From contig NZ_QGDT01000003.1 of the NCBI RefSeq assembly GCF_003149085.1, positions 474,384 through 538,383 of the forward strand: DNA of 64,000 bases. The letters run 5' to 3'. The stretch comes from Dyadobacter jejuensis (GTDB lineage: Bacteria > Bacteroidota > Bacteroidia > Cytophagales > Spirosomataceae). A model generated the notes under the pieces. That model saw only the letters and a program-made list of their open reading frames with translations, was not told the origin of the DNA and searched no databases. Shown here piece by piece: positions 44,847 to 53,959 of this stretch; within the stretch, counting starts at the first letter, position 1, and every line of letters starts with the position of its first letter. The position numbers and the translations under genes were made by a program.

Positions 44847-45018
44847 AACACTCATCAACAACCCATTAAAAAGAAACCATCATTCATTTAATCTATTTAA
44901 CCCATTACTAAGATCATTTAACAAGGGCAATGTCAGGAATAACATTTTGAATTATTTGGAACCTCGACGGTTTATATAAGGTAATTCAAATAAATTTTCA
45001 AATACTTCTTACATTTTT

Positions 45019-45049
45019 TTTGGAAAAATAAGGTTAGCGATTACATTTG
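45019..45049 (+). promoter_or_regulatory. consensus Bacteroidota promoter
   Basis: TTTG (45019-45022), exactly 19 nt, then TACATTTG (45042-45049), about 70 bases before the 129-aa gene. Both boxes fit the consensus perfectly. Confidence 0.8.
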
Positions 45050-45118
45050 TCAAAAGGCCTAAGTTCATTAGGAATTAGATAACCGCACCGAAAAAGGAGT
45101 ACAATTAACTATAAAACC

Positions 45119-45508
45119 ATGAAGGAACAGTTGCTAACCGTCGATTACGTCGATTCTCAAACCGGTAATATTATTGACTTTTATACACGTTGGGATTTTG
45201 AAGAGGAACCATTCTACGGCAAAGCAAGAATCAAAGGACTTGACGAAAACTTCGGAACGATAAAGATTATTGCGGATGTGATTGAGGGAAGTAATCTGGA
45301 AACGGCTTACGAAGAGGAAGAAGTTTTTCTTCATGCCGACAACCGTCCTATTTATGCCGGCCCCATGCCAGAGCTCTATTCGGCCAATTGGGTGCACACT
45401 GATGGTAAAAAGAAGAAACAAATTTTTATGGTTCCGCCAAACGAAAATGCGAAGGAATATGCCATTACCCAAACTAACAGTAAAGTCGTAGTAAAGCGAA
45501 TTCTATAA
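45119..45508 (+). CDS. uncharacterised 129-aa protein
   Basis: I do not recognise the family. The product is acidic in the first two thirds (EEEPFYGKARIKGLDENFGTIKIIADVIEGSN, given only as landmarks, about residues 28-58) and basic at the end (DGKKKKQ, KVVVKRIL), with a predicted all-beta character and no signal peptide or membrane segment. It is a clear single-gene unit with consensus promoter and a strong terminator, so it is real and probably well expressed. Confidence 0.75.
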   Translation: MKEQLLTVDYVDSQTGNIIDFYTRWDFEEEPFYGKARIKGLDENFGTIKIIADVIEGSNLETAYEEEEVFLHADNRPIYAGPMPELYSANWVHTDGKKKKQIFMVPPNENAKEYAITQTNSKVVVKRIL

Positions 45509-45530
45509 TAAAAAAACCGATTGAAATAAA

Positions 45531-45564
45531 AAACAGCCATTGATTCGTCAATGGCTGTTTTTTT
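45531..45564. terminator. strong bidirectional terminator
   Basis: Perfect 13-bp stem AAACAGCCATTGA/TCAATGGCTGTTT with a TTCG tetraloop, A-run before and T-run after. It serves the 129-aa gene and the convergent metalloprotease gene. Confidence 0.95.
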
Positions 45565-45590
45565 ATCCCTCCACCCCTATTTGCAGGTGG

Positions 45591-47717
45591 CTAATATTTA
45601 ACTATTTTTTTGGTCATAACCTTATCCTTAAACCGTGCCCTGACCACGTACACACCGCTCGCATAGTTTTGTAAATTGAAGGTATAAACGTTGGTACTCA
45701 CTTCTCCTTCAATTATATATTCCTTTACTTTTTTACCGGACACCGTGTACAACGTCACCGACTGAAGTCCATCTGGATGGGGATAGAACTCCACCTTGAC
45801 TTGGTCGGAAGTAGGATTAGGACTTACCAAGAACCCCGCTTCTTTCAAATTGGGATTGACCACCACGGTCCTGATCAGGATATCATCGAGATAAATATTA
45901 TTCCCGTGGCCATTGGTATTTCCAAATGCCACCATCACTTCACCCTGGCCGATAAACTGGGCCAGATTGAGCTCCACTCTTTTCCACTCGGTAATTGCCG
46001 GCACAAAGCTACTCCTAGTAGCTGCTCGGGTCGCCAGCTCTCCTCCCCACTCCTGATACAAGGGCACGTAGGTCTGCCCACAGTCGGTACTTACTAGCAC
46101 CGACAGCGTGTCCCACTGCGTGGTAGTGGTACTATAATTGGAAGCGGCATAAGAAAAAGAAACGAAAGCCGAATCGACCCCAGCTACCTTCACCACCGGA
46201 CTCCTTAACAAGTCCACCTGTCCGACGGAGGTGTAGTTATAATTCAAAATCCGGACAGAGCGCCCACCCGTCACCGATGCGCTGGTATTTTGCTCCCAAG
46301 TGACGCTTGCATCTGGATTGACGATATCCCAACCAGGAGAGGGAAAAACAGTCTCAAAACTTTCCTGAACGGGGGCCTCAAAGGGCTCATAATATATAAA
46401 TGCCTTTTCCAAAACATCGTCGCTAGTCTGTTCATCGGGTAATCCATTCGGATTTTCTACCCTCACACGCAATACATGCTCACCCACCCCGGTTGTGAGC
46501 GTAGGTAAGGTGATGGTGGCCTCTTCATAATAATTCAAATTCCCCGTCCAGGTAATAGCCTCAGCCTCCAGGTCGTCGTCCTGTTGTACCGTGATAGTGA
46601 GACGGGTGAGGGCCTGCTCTCCTTTATTTTGAATCACGATCTGAGGTGTAAACTGTCCTTCACATAGGCGCTGAGCAGGAGCAAGAATGCTTTTGATAGA
46701 GGCATCATTTTTCATTAGATCCACAGGGGTACACCCATCGGAGGTAGCCAAGGACATTCGGTAGTTCTCTAGGGCGGAGCGCATGCGCGTTACCTGGCCC
46801 TGCGAAAACATGACCAAACAGGCATCGGGTGTGTAATCCATAAAATTCTGATACATGATACCCGGTGAAACCCTGCTACAGGCATCCATCACCTCACCTT
46901 GTCGGCATGTCTGGGTATAATCGGCCTGATTGGGCGTATCGGCCACCTCGTCCGACCCCGTACAAGCGCCTTTATCATCTCCCCAGATATGGTATAGCCC
47001 GAAAAAATGCCCAACTTCATGGGTAAGGGTTTTACCAGCACTGTAATAAAGCGAGGAGCCACCAGGCAAGGAATTGTAGTCGATCACGACACCTTGCTCG
47101 ACGGCGGGCCCCAAATCAGGAAAAGTCGCATAGCCCAATATATCGTCGGAAAGGCTGCATATCCAGATATTCAAATAGCGGTCGGTGTCCCAGGCGTCTG
47201 CCCCACCACGACTCGCGTATTTGACGTCTTCAGACTCATAGTCAAACGAACTGACGGTGGTGTTGGTAAACTCTATTCCATCGGAGGGCCGGCCGTCGGG
47301 TGTTCGCTGGGCCAGGCAAAATTGTATATTAGCCTCCCCTACGAGGCTAGCAAAGGCGCTTAACACCTGCGCCCTTCCCGCATTTTTCCCTCCATAATCC
47401 TTATTAAGGGTATCGAGCTGGGCATAGATAGCCTGCTGGCTTACCGTTATCCGGCTGTTGGTCACCACATGAAACACCACTGGAATGGTATAGGTCGTTT
47501 CGGCGTTGGTACGCGTTCCACTCTGGCTGCTTTCGTTAGCTCTCTTGGTCAGCGTACTACGCTGAAGCTCAAAATTAGTGCGTAAATTGGGTTGAGTGGA
47601 AAATTTATTATCCAATACCGACATGGTTCCACAACGCTCTTGGCCATTACAATAAAACACGGTACATAAGGATAGGACCATGGGGAGCAAGCAATACTTA
47701 AGTAACATATTGGTCAT
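45591..47717 (-). CDS. M43 (pappalysin-type) zinc metalloprotease with T9SS sorting domain
   Basis: Secreted protease of 708 aa. Signal peptide about residues 1-25; pro-region to about 75; catalytic domain with HEVGHFFGLYH (residues 233-243, HExxHxxGxxH) and a Met-turn in NFMDYTPDACLVMFS (about 291-305). Then a CARDB-like adhesion segment (about 340-440), a MAM/jelly-roll type domain (about 450-630) and a C-terminal type A sorting domain (FLVSPNPTSDQVKVEFYP, YASGVYVVRARF, ending KKIVKY). Exported by type IX secretion, probably to degrade external protein. Confidence 0.92.
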   Translation of the reverse strand: MTNMLLKYCLLPMVLSLCTVFYCNGQERCGTMSVLDNKFSTQPNLRTNFELQRSTLTKRANESSQSGTRTNAETTYTIPVVFHVVTNSRITVSQQAIYAQLDTLNKDYGGKNAGRAQVLSAFASLVGEANIQFCLAQRTPDGRPSDGIEFTNTTVSSFDYESEDVKYASRGGADAWDTDRYLNIWICSLSDDILGYATFPDLGPAVEQGVVIDYNSLPGGSSLYYSAGKTLTHEVGHFFGLYHIWGDDKGACTGSDEVADTPNQADYTQTCRQGEVMDACSRVSPGIMYQNFMDYTPDACLVMFSQGQVTRMRSALENYRMSLATSDGCTPVDLMKNDASIKSILAPAQRLCEGQFTPQIVIQNKGEQALTRLTITVQQDDDLEAEAITWTGNLNYYEEATITLPTLTTGVGEHVLRVRVENPNGLPDEQTSDDVLEKAFIYYEPFEAPVQESFETVFPSPGWDIVNPDASVTWEQNTSASVTGGRSVRILNYNYTSVGQVDLLRSPVVKVAGVDSAFVSFSYAASNYSTTTTQWDTLSVLVSTDCGQTYVPLYQEWGGELATRAATRSSFVPAITEWKRVELNLAQFIGQGEVMVAFGNTNGHGNNIYLDDILIRTVVVNPNLKEAGFLVSPNPTSDQVKVEFYPHPDGLQSVTLYTVSGKKVKEYIIEGEVSTNVYTFNLQNYASGVYVVRARFKDKVMTKKIVKY

Positions 47718-47840
47718 ATACTTTTAGGTACCATTTTTTTAACTCATTTAGAATAGTTTAAAACTTTCAAAACCAAAGCACAGCGCGTCTCTAGGTCCCG
47801 CCAGCGCCAAGGAATAATTAAAATTCTTGGCCATAACTAC

Positions 47841-47864
47841 GACGACCGTCGGGACGACCGTCGG
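47841..47864. repeat. two tandem copies of a 12-bp unit
   Basis: GACGACCGTCGG occurs twice in direct tandem in the spacer between the metalloprotease and dinB, with no third copy. The unit contains the partial palindrome CGACCGTCG. Confidence 0.85.
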
Positions 47865-47997
47865 CATGTGCTGTAAGAAGTTCGATAAATAGTACGTTGA
47901 AAATGTCTATTTTGATGCACATTAATTACTTTTTAATTTTATTATAATATTGAGTTACGCCTCATTAATCGCAACCCGTCCACAGTAGTTCATTATC

Positions 47998-49104
47998 ATG
48001 TCAACGCAGAACACCCCACCGTTACGTAAGATTATTCATATCGACATGGATGCCTTCTTCGCATCCGTTGAGCAGCGGGATCATCCTCAGTGGAAAGGCC
48101 AACCTATTGCAGTAGGAGGCTCACCCACCGGCCGGGGCGTGGTGGCGGCAGCGAGCTATGAGGCGCGCAAATACGGGGTACGATCGGCCATGCCGTCGGC
48201 CCAAGCCCTTAAAAAATGTCCCCATATTATATTTGTCAAACCCCGGTTCGAAATTTACAAAAGTGTTTCCCTGCAGATCCGCGAAATATTTGGTCGATAC
48301 ACCGATCTTATTGAGCCGCTATCCTTGGACGAGGCTTACTTAGATGTCACCATCGATAAAAAAGGTATTGGCTCGGCTATAGACATTGCGCAAGAAATAA
48401 AGAAGGCCATCAAAAGTGAACTAGGCCTCACCGCCTCTGCGGGCGTGTCAATTAACAAGTTTGTCGCAAAAATCGCTTCTGACGTCAATAAACCCGACGG
48501 AATTACCTTTATAGGACCTTCTAAGGTAGAGGCATTCCTGGACCAACTGCCCATCGAGAAATTCTATGGGGTAGGCAAGGTTACGGCTTCCAAAATGAAG
48601 CTCATGAATATTCATAAAGGGAGCGACTTGCGCGGATTATCGATAGAGGCCCTGCAACAAAATTTTGGCAAATTGGGACGGTTTTTGTTCGCGGTCATCA
48701 GGGCCGAAGACCATCGTCCAGTACAAACCCAGCGCTTAGTCAAATCCTTAGGGGCTGAAGACACCTTCGGAAAGGATCTGGTACACCTGGAGGACATGGT
48801 GGCTGAACTGGAAACATTGGCTCAGACGGTCTCCGATCGGTTATCGAAGAAGAAGCTTCAAGGGCGAACCCTCACGCTTAAAGTAAAGTTTTCGGATTTC
48901 ACCCAGATCACCCGCAATCGGTCGGTCAACTATCCCTTGGCATCGGCCACCCAACTCCGGGACATCGCCACGGAGCTGCTGGGAAATATTGACTTTGAAG
49001 ACCGTCCGGTACGCCTTCTAGGAATTACCCTTTCCAACTTTAACGACCCTACCCCACGCCCTAAGGCCGACCCCGACCAACTAGAACTATTCAATCCTGA
49101 TTAA
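47998..49104 (+). CDS. dinB: DNA polymerase IV
   Basis: Y-family translesion polymerase, 368 aa. Begins with the palm motif IHIDMDAFFASVEQRD (residues 13-28) and has the SLDEAYLDVT catalytic motif (about 103-112), the SAGVSINKFVAKIASD helix-hairpin segment (about 141-156), and a C-terminal beta-clamp-binding peptide QLELF (about 361-365). Not linked to lexA or umuD-like genes here, and no evident SOS box in the 280-base upstream region. Confidence 0.96.
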   Translation: MSTQNTPPLRKIIHIDMDAFFASVEQRDHPQWKGQPIAVGGSPTGRGVVAAASYEARKYGVRSAMPSAQALKKCPHIIFVKPRFEIYKSVSLQIREIFGRYTDLIEPLSLDEAYLDVTIDKKGIGSAIDIAQEIKKAIKSELGLTASAGVSINKFVAKIASDVNKPDGITFIGPSKVEAFLDQLPIEKFYGVGKVTASKMKLMNIHKGSDLRGLSIEALQQNFGKLGRFLFAVIRAEDHRPVQTQRLVKSLGAEDTFGKDLVHLEDMVAELETLAQTVSDRLSKKKLQGRTLTLKVKFSDFTQITRNRSVNYPLASATQLRDIATELLGNIDFEDRPVRLLGITLSNFNDPTPRPKADPDQLELFNPD

Positions 49105-49112
49105 ACACCTTG

Positions 49113-50288
49113 CTACATCAGCAGGGCGTCGACCCTATGGGCTTGAACGATCTTTTCGCATGTGGACCATGAAAAGATGGTAAACTTTCCATCCTGGGAA
49201 GCCACTAAGGCAAAGGAATCCTTTTGGTCCTGAACAAACTGAGCTGCCGACATATGCCTGGTTCCCCCGTTTTGTCCCGGCGGCATCCGTTGGCCCTTAT
49301 TGCCTTTGATAGGCTCTGTCGTCAATAATTCGGAAATAGGGGCACGCCCCTTGGCCCGGGCAATTTTCGCCCCAAAACCCAATAATTCGTATTGGTCGTT
49401 GATGATAGTGGCCCCATCCACGGCCGTCAGGCCCGCCATGCTACTAATAGCCTGAGAAAGATTACTTTGCCACTTGGCTCGGCTGGGCTGAAAATCCCTG
49501 TTCAACTCTGCTAATTCGCTAAAGGCTGGCTCCACTGGGTAGCTTATAGGATGCACAATAGATTCGCGCCAGCTGCTGCCATGAGTAGGCACTACCAGCA
49601 ATATCCCTCCGCGCCCATGTGCCCGCATGGAAGCCGAAAGCAACACCAAAATATTTACAGAATCGTTCCACAACCTGGTGGAGTCGTTGCCGATTAAGGA
49701 GTGAATCAGCGAAGGGCAATCGGGCATTCGTGTAGAACTCTCGTCGATCACCTTGACCTGGTCGCCGGATAAAACGGCGACGTTCACAAATTTCCCATAC
49801 CCTTCTCCACGGCGGTGCTTGATGACCAGCACCCCAGGTTCTATCACCTCTAATACGAAACAAAGCGCGGGAATAGTCCGGGTGGTCCCCCAGATATACA
49901 GCTGATCGCCATCGCTCCAAACCCCCAAATGAATGCCCGACCGCTCCACTGCCGGGGCTAACTTGGTAAGACTATGCGGTGTAAAGGGCAGTGGCGTACC
50001 AAACACCAAAGGATTGCCAGATTGGTGTGGAGGAAGGTAAGCGATTGATATTTTAGGAGAAAACCCTTCTTCTTTTCGGAGACTCGCCCAAAACGTAGTA
50101 TCCAATAGCCGCTCTATGACTCTGGCATTGGGCGATGGCGCCCTGAGCACCCCTTCCGAAATATTACTAAGACTGTGATACTGTTCAAAACGATTGGCAA
50201 CGGCTCCAGCTATCCCACGGGCCGCCTGATAAGTGGAAAAAGGAACTTTCTCCCCAATGTGTTCCTCTAACATCATATTATTGATCAA
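49113..50288 (-). CDS. DisA-N/diadenylate-cyclase-like protein (DACNV-type putative sensor)
   Basis: 391-aa soluble protein. The C-terminal half carries elements of the DAC nucleotidyl-cyclase fold: HGRGGILLVVP (about residues 224-234), DGATIINDQYELLGFGAKI (DGA at 291-293) and GGTRHMSAAQFV (341-352), where active DAC enzymes have RHR; the third residue is Met here. The N-terminal half (about 15-200) is not recognised. I recall a family named DACNV that is proposed to sense or make nucleotide signals. Activity is uncertain because of the altered motif. Convergent with dinB, 8 bases apart; single-gene unit. Confidence 0.7.
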   Translation of the reverse strand: MINNMMLEEHIGEKVPFSTYQAARGIAGAVANRFEQYHSLSNISEGVLRAPSPNARVIERLLDTTFWASLRKEEGFSPKISIAYLPPHQSGNPLVFGTPLPFTPHSLTKLAPAVERSGIHLGVWSDGDQLYIWGTTRTIPALCFVLEVIEPGVLVIKHRRGEGYGKFVNVAVLSGDQVKVIDESSTRMPDCPSLIHSLIGNDSTRLWNDSVNILVLLSASMRAHGRGGILLVVPTHGSSWRESIVHPISYPVEPAFSELAELNRDFQPSRAKWQSNLSQAISSMAGLTAVDGATIINDQYELLGFGAKIARAKGRAPISELLTTEPIKGNKGQRMPPGQNGGTRHMSAAQFVQDQKDSFALVASQDGKFTIFSWSTCEKIVQAHRVDALLM

Positions 50289-51043
50289 TTTTCAAATGCA
50301 ACTCCTGCTATACTTATATGGCCCGCATCAAAAACGCCTGGCCTTTTACTCCATGGCAACAAATAAAATCGATAAAAAGTTAAATAAATGAGCCATCTCT
50401 TTCGTTTTATCCCCTATGTTTAAACTCCAAATTTTGAACGTTCCCAAGTCTCTCCCAGTACAGAGTGGGTGAAATTTCCACAGTTTTGTTTTATTTTAAA
50501 ATAAGTTAATTCTGTTTTACTACTGGCAATTAATCACTTACGTCAGTTTTAGCATTAAAATTCTACTCTATCAAAAATATTTTCAATTACATCTCCAACC
50601 ATTTGACTGCGAGCTTACTCCTTACAAACAACAGAAGTGTTACCGTTGATGTAAGGTTTTCTGGCATTATCCGACCCATACAGGAGGATAAGGCTCAGAA
50701 TTTGAAAAGCTTGAGACATCCCTGCGCTGTACACCTAGCAACTAAAAAGAATACAAAATGACCATGCTTACTAATTTAGTACTTTTTTAATATGCCTATT
50801 TATCTAAGGTTATTCAAAGAAATTAATTGACCTTCGCCAGAGCTGGCCCTATTTTTATAAGGGTTACATGGCCACAAAAACAACAAAGTATGCGTAGTTA
50901 AAATTATGTGGCTATAGGTTAGTCAAGACTTCGAACTTGTAAAGCACCATCCTTAGGAGATAGTTCAAATCAAAATTCTAGATCATCCTAAAATTAAAAA
51001 TATTGAAAATACCCGCTACTTCACATTCTAACCGTGACCATAT
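50289..51043. other. 755-base non-coding stretch
   Basis: The longest gap in the window. No open frame of convincing codon use, no tRNA or repeat array seen. It is AT-rich with one perfect 14-bp A/T palindrome (near 50489-50502) and a minus-strand -7-like box CAAAAATA at 50572-50579 without a partner. It may hold promoters for both flanking genes, a degraded gene or an unrecognised RNA. Confidence 0.4.
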
Positions 51044-52027
51044 ATGAAAAGTATTTCTGTAGTGATTCCGAATTATAACGGCAAACGACTCTTCGAAAAA
51101 TACCTGGCACATAATGTAAATCTGCTTCAAAACTTAAGCAGTGAGGTAGAAATCATTATAGTCGACGACGCCTCCACCGACGATTCGGTGGCCTACCTCA
51201 AGGAACATTATGCCGACAAGATCCGGCTGATAGAAAAACCATTCAACAGTGGTTTTTCAGAAACCTGCAACGTGGGCATACAGCATGCCAATATGGACCT
51301 GGTATTCTTGCTCAACACCGATGTGATTATTGAAGAAGATTACTTTGAAAAACTTTATAAATACTTCGAATATAAGGACACCTTCGGCGTCATGGGCCGG
51401 ATAATTGGCATGAAGGACGATAATATTCTGGATGCTGCCCGATCTCCGAAGATTTTAGGTAGAAAAATAAAACCCAGTCATTTTTATTATCTAACCGACG
51501 ACAAGCGCCTTACCCCTACTTATTATCTCTCCGGGGCCATAGCCCTTATGGACACTCAAAAACTGAAGACCATCAACGGATTCAACGAGATGTTCAACCC
51601 CTACTATGGTGAAGATCAGGAACTATCCATCAGGGCCTGGCGTTTGGGATGGAAGTGCTATTATGAACATAATGCCGTTTGCAGGCATGAAGTTTCTGCT
51701 AGCACCAAAGGCCATAAGGCTAAAAATAGTATCAAAAGAATCCACTTCCGCAACCGGTACTACATCCATCACCTCCATTTGCATGGATTAGACCTAAGCC
51801 TGTATCATCTACAAATTTGGTTGTGTGACGTTCTACCTTGTATTTTTACATTCCAGTTCTATAAGGCCCTTGCCTATATGGATGTAGTAAGAAACCTCAA
51901 GGAACTGGCCAAAAAGAAACATGATTTTGACTCCCAAATGAAAACACATCAATCGACCATTGGTATCCTGGATATCATCAGAAACATTCGGTTGAGACTG
52001 GATTATAAGGAAGCTATCAAATTATAG
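51044..52027 (+). CDS. family 2 glycosyltransferase
   Basis: 327-aa GT-A fold enzyme: SVVIPNYNGKRLFEKYL start, IIIVDDASTDDSVAYL (about residues 38-53), metal-binding LLNTDVIIEED (about 90-100) and the acceptor segment NPYYGEDQELSIRAWRLGWKCYYEH (about 187-211). Similar to rhamnosyl-type transferases for cell-surface polysaccharide. No membrane segment strong enough for anchoring apart from a weakly hydrophobic stretch near 255-285. A terminator follows, so it is a separate unit from the ABC exporter. Confidence 0.88.
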   Translation: MKSISVVIPNYNGKRLFEKYLAHNVNLLQNLSSEVEIIIVDDASTDDSVAYLKEHYADKIRLIEKPFNSGFSETCNVGIQHANMDLVFLLNTDVIIEEDYFEKLYKYFEYKDTFGVMGRIIGMKDDNILDAARSPKILGRKIKPSHFYYLTDDKRLTPTYYLSGAIALMDTQKLKTINGFNEMFNPYYGEDQELSIRAWRLGWKCYYEHNAVCRHEVSASTKGHKAKNSIKRIHFRNRYYIHHLHLHGLDLSLYHLQIWLCDVLPCIFTFQFYKALAYMDVVRNLKELAKKKHDFDSQMKTHQSTIGILDIIRNIRLRLDYKEAIKL

Positions 52028-52050
52028 CGTCCAATCACCATAAAATGCCT

Positions 52051-52079
52051 ATCAAGCCTGTATCCCAGGCTTGATTTTG
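52051..52079 (+). terminator. intrinsic terminator
   Basis: Perfect 10-bp stem ATCAAGCCTG/CAGGCTTGAT with 5-nt loop, followed by TTTGTCGTTTT, between the glycosyltransferase and the ABC exporter. Confidence 0.8.
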
Positions 52080-52111
52080 TCGTTTTAAAACAAAGACATC
52101 ATTCACCCTTT

Positions 52112-53959
52112 ATGAATACCTATTTTAGACTACTGTCGTACGCAAAACCGATTTCAAAATTTGCGATTCCTTATATTCTATGTGCCCTCTTAGGCGTGGT
52201 GTTTAATACGCTCAACCTAGCCCTACTGGCTCCCTTGCTGATGACCCTGTTTAACAATGCGGGTCCCGACGCCGTGCTACTAAGCAAGCCCTCCGAGTGG
52301 ACCGATGTATTGGGATATTTTAATTATTACGCCCAACAAGCGGGCGTGGTATACGGCGCCTATAACGCACTGAAAATAGTCTGTATCATCATTGTATCGT
52401 CGGTGGTTATGGGGAACCTATTCCGATATTTTTCTCAAAGAATCATGGAAAACCTTCGGATACATACCCTACTGAACCTTAGGAAATCGGTATTTAGCAA
52501 TGTGATGAATATGCATGTGGGCTATTTTAATGACCAGCGCAAAGGCGATATCATTTCAAAAATAGCCTCCGATGTGCAGGTGGTACAGTTTTCGGTGACC
52601 AATACTTTACAAATCATTTTTAAAGAACCCCTGCAGCTGCTCGCTTATGTATTCCTGCTTTTCGCTACTTCGGTCAAGTTGACCCTTTTCGCCCTGTTGG
52701 TCATTCCTATTTCGGCCTTTCTTATTGCCCGAATCGTCAAAAGGCTCAAGGAGCAGGCTACCCAGTCGCAAGAATCCTTTGGGCTGATGATCAGCTATTT
52801 GGATGAGGCACTTTCAGGAATAAAAATTATTAAGGCCTTTAATGCTACCGATAATATTAAAGAAAAATTTGACTCAGAAAACCAACATTACTCCAATATT
52901 GGACGCAAAATGGCCCGCAGGCAACAGCTCAGCTCTCCTGTATCGGAAACCCTCGGCGTGAGTATGGTAACGGCCATCGTATTGTATGGGGGCTCTTTGA
53001 TACTTGATAACCAGTCGGATCTTTCCGTATCCGAGTTTGTAGCTTATATTGCCCTATTCTCACAGGTGATGCGGCCAGCCAAGGCCATGACCGACTCTTT
53101 TAGCTCCATACATGCGGGCTTAGCGGCCGGAGAGCGGGTATTGGCCCTAATTGACGAAAAACCAAAAATTACCGATCAGCCCGATGCCAAGACAATAACT
53201 TCATTCGATGATCAAATACAGTTCCAGCAGGTTCATTTCAGCTATGCCGAGAAGCCCATCTTGAAGAATATCGACTTGGTGATCCCCAAGGGTAAGACGG
53301 TAGCCCTAGTGGGCTCCTCTGGAGGTGGAAAGTCTACCCTGATGGATCTGATCCCCCGCTTTATAGAACCCCAGGCGGGCACAATATTGATAGATGGCCA
53401 GGATATAAAGGCCATTACCATGAATTCCCTGCGCGAACTTATAGGGATGGTCAACCAGGAGTCCACCTTATTCAACGACACCATTCGCAATAACATCGCC
53501 TTTGGCGTACCACATGCCAGCCAGGCCGATATTGAAGCGGCGGCACGGATTGCCAACGCCCACGACTTTATCATGGAAACCAGCAATGGATATGAAAGTA
53601 ACATAGGCGACAGAGGCACGAAGCTATCGGGAGGACAAAAGCAACGGATATGCATCGCAAGAGCCGTACTAAAAAATCCACCGATTATGTTGCTCGATGA
53701 AGCTACTTCGGCTTTAGATACGGAATCAGAAAAGTTGGTACAAGATGCGTTGGTCGAACTGATGAAAAATAGGACCTCCTTAGTCATAGCCCATAGGCTT
53801 AGTACCATTCAAAATGCCGACCTGATTGTAGTCCTCGACGAAGGGCAAATTGTAGAGCAAGGCACCCATTCGCAACTGATGCTGCAGGAAGGCCAATATC
53901 GAAAACTGATCGATATGCAACAATTCAGTGAAGTAGAACCCCGCTCTATCAACGCATGA
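52112..53959 (+). CDS. ABC exporter, MsbA-like (fused permease-ATPase)
   Basis: 615-aa half-transporter: six membrane helices in the first 330 residues, then an ATPase domain with Walker A VGSSGGGKST (about residues 400-409), the signature LSGGQKQR (about 506-513), Walker B IMLLDEATSALD and the H-loop AHRLST. The family exports lipid-linked or hydrophobic substrates; MsbA itself flips lipid A. With glycosyltransferases on both sides a glycolipid or polysaccharide precursor is the likely cargo. Its stop overlaps the next glycosyltransferase by four bases. Confidence 0.9.
   Translation: MNTYFRLLSYAKPISKFAIPYILCALLGVVFNTLNLALLAPLLMTLFNNAGPDAVLLSKPSEWTDVLGYFNYYAQQAGVVYGAYNALKIVCIIIVSSVVMGNLFRYFSQRIMENLRIHTLLNLRKSVFSNVMNMHVGYFNDQRKGDIISKIASDVQVVQFSVTNTLQIIFKEPLQLLAYVFLLFATSVKLTLFALLVIPISAFLIARIVKRLKEQATQSQESFGLMISYLDEALSGIKIIKAFNATDNIKEKFDSENQHYSNIGRKMARRQQLSSPVSETLGVSMVTAIVLYGGSLILDNQSDLSVSEFVAYIALFSQVMRPAKAMTDSFSSIHAGLAAGERVLALIDEKPKITDQPDAKTITSFDDQIQFQQVHFSYAEKPILKNIDLVIPKGKTVALVGSSGGGKSTLMDLIPRFIEPQAGTILIDGQDIKAITMNSLRELIGMVNQESTLFNDTIRNNIAFGVPHASQADIEAAARIANAHDFIMETSNGYESNIGDRGTKLSGGQKQRICIARAVLKNPPIMLLDEATSALDTESEKLVQDALVELMKNRTSLVIAHRLSTIQNADLIVVLDEGQIVEQGTHSQLMLQEGQYRKLIDMQQFSEVEPRSINA

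Noticed and set aside
47718..47997. SOS/LexA box before dinB
   Set aside because: No convincing palindromic LexA-type site could be found; only the tandem 12-bp repeat stands out.
53242..53808. 188-aa minus-strand frame inside the ABC exporter gene
   Set aside because: Shadow of the strongly conserved ATPase domain on the other strand; Ser-rich composition typical of antisense frames.
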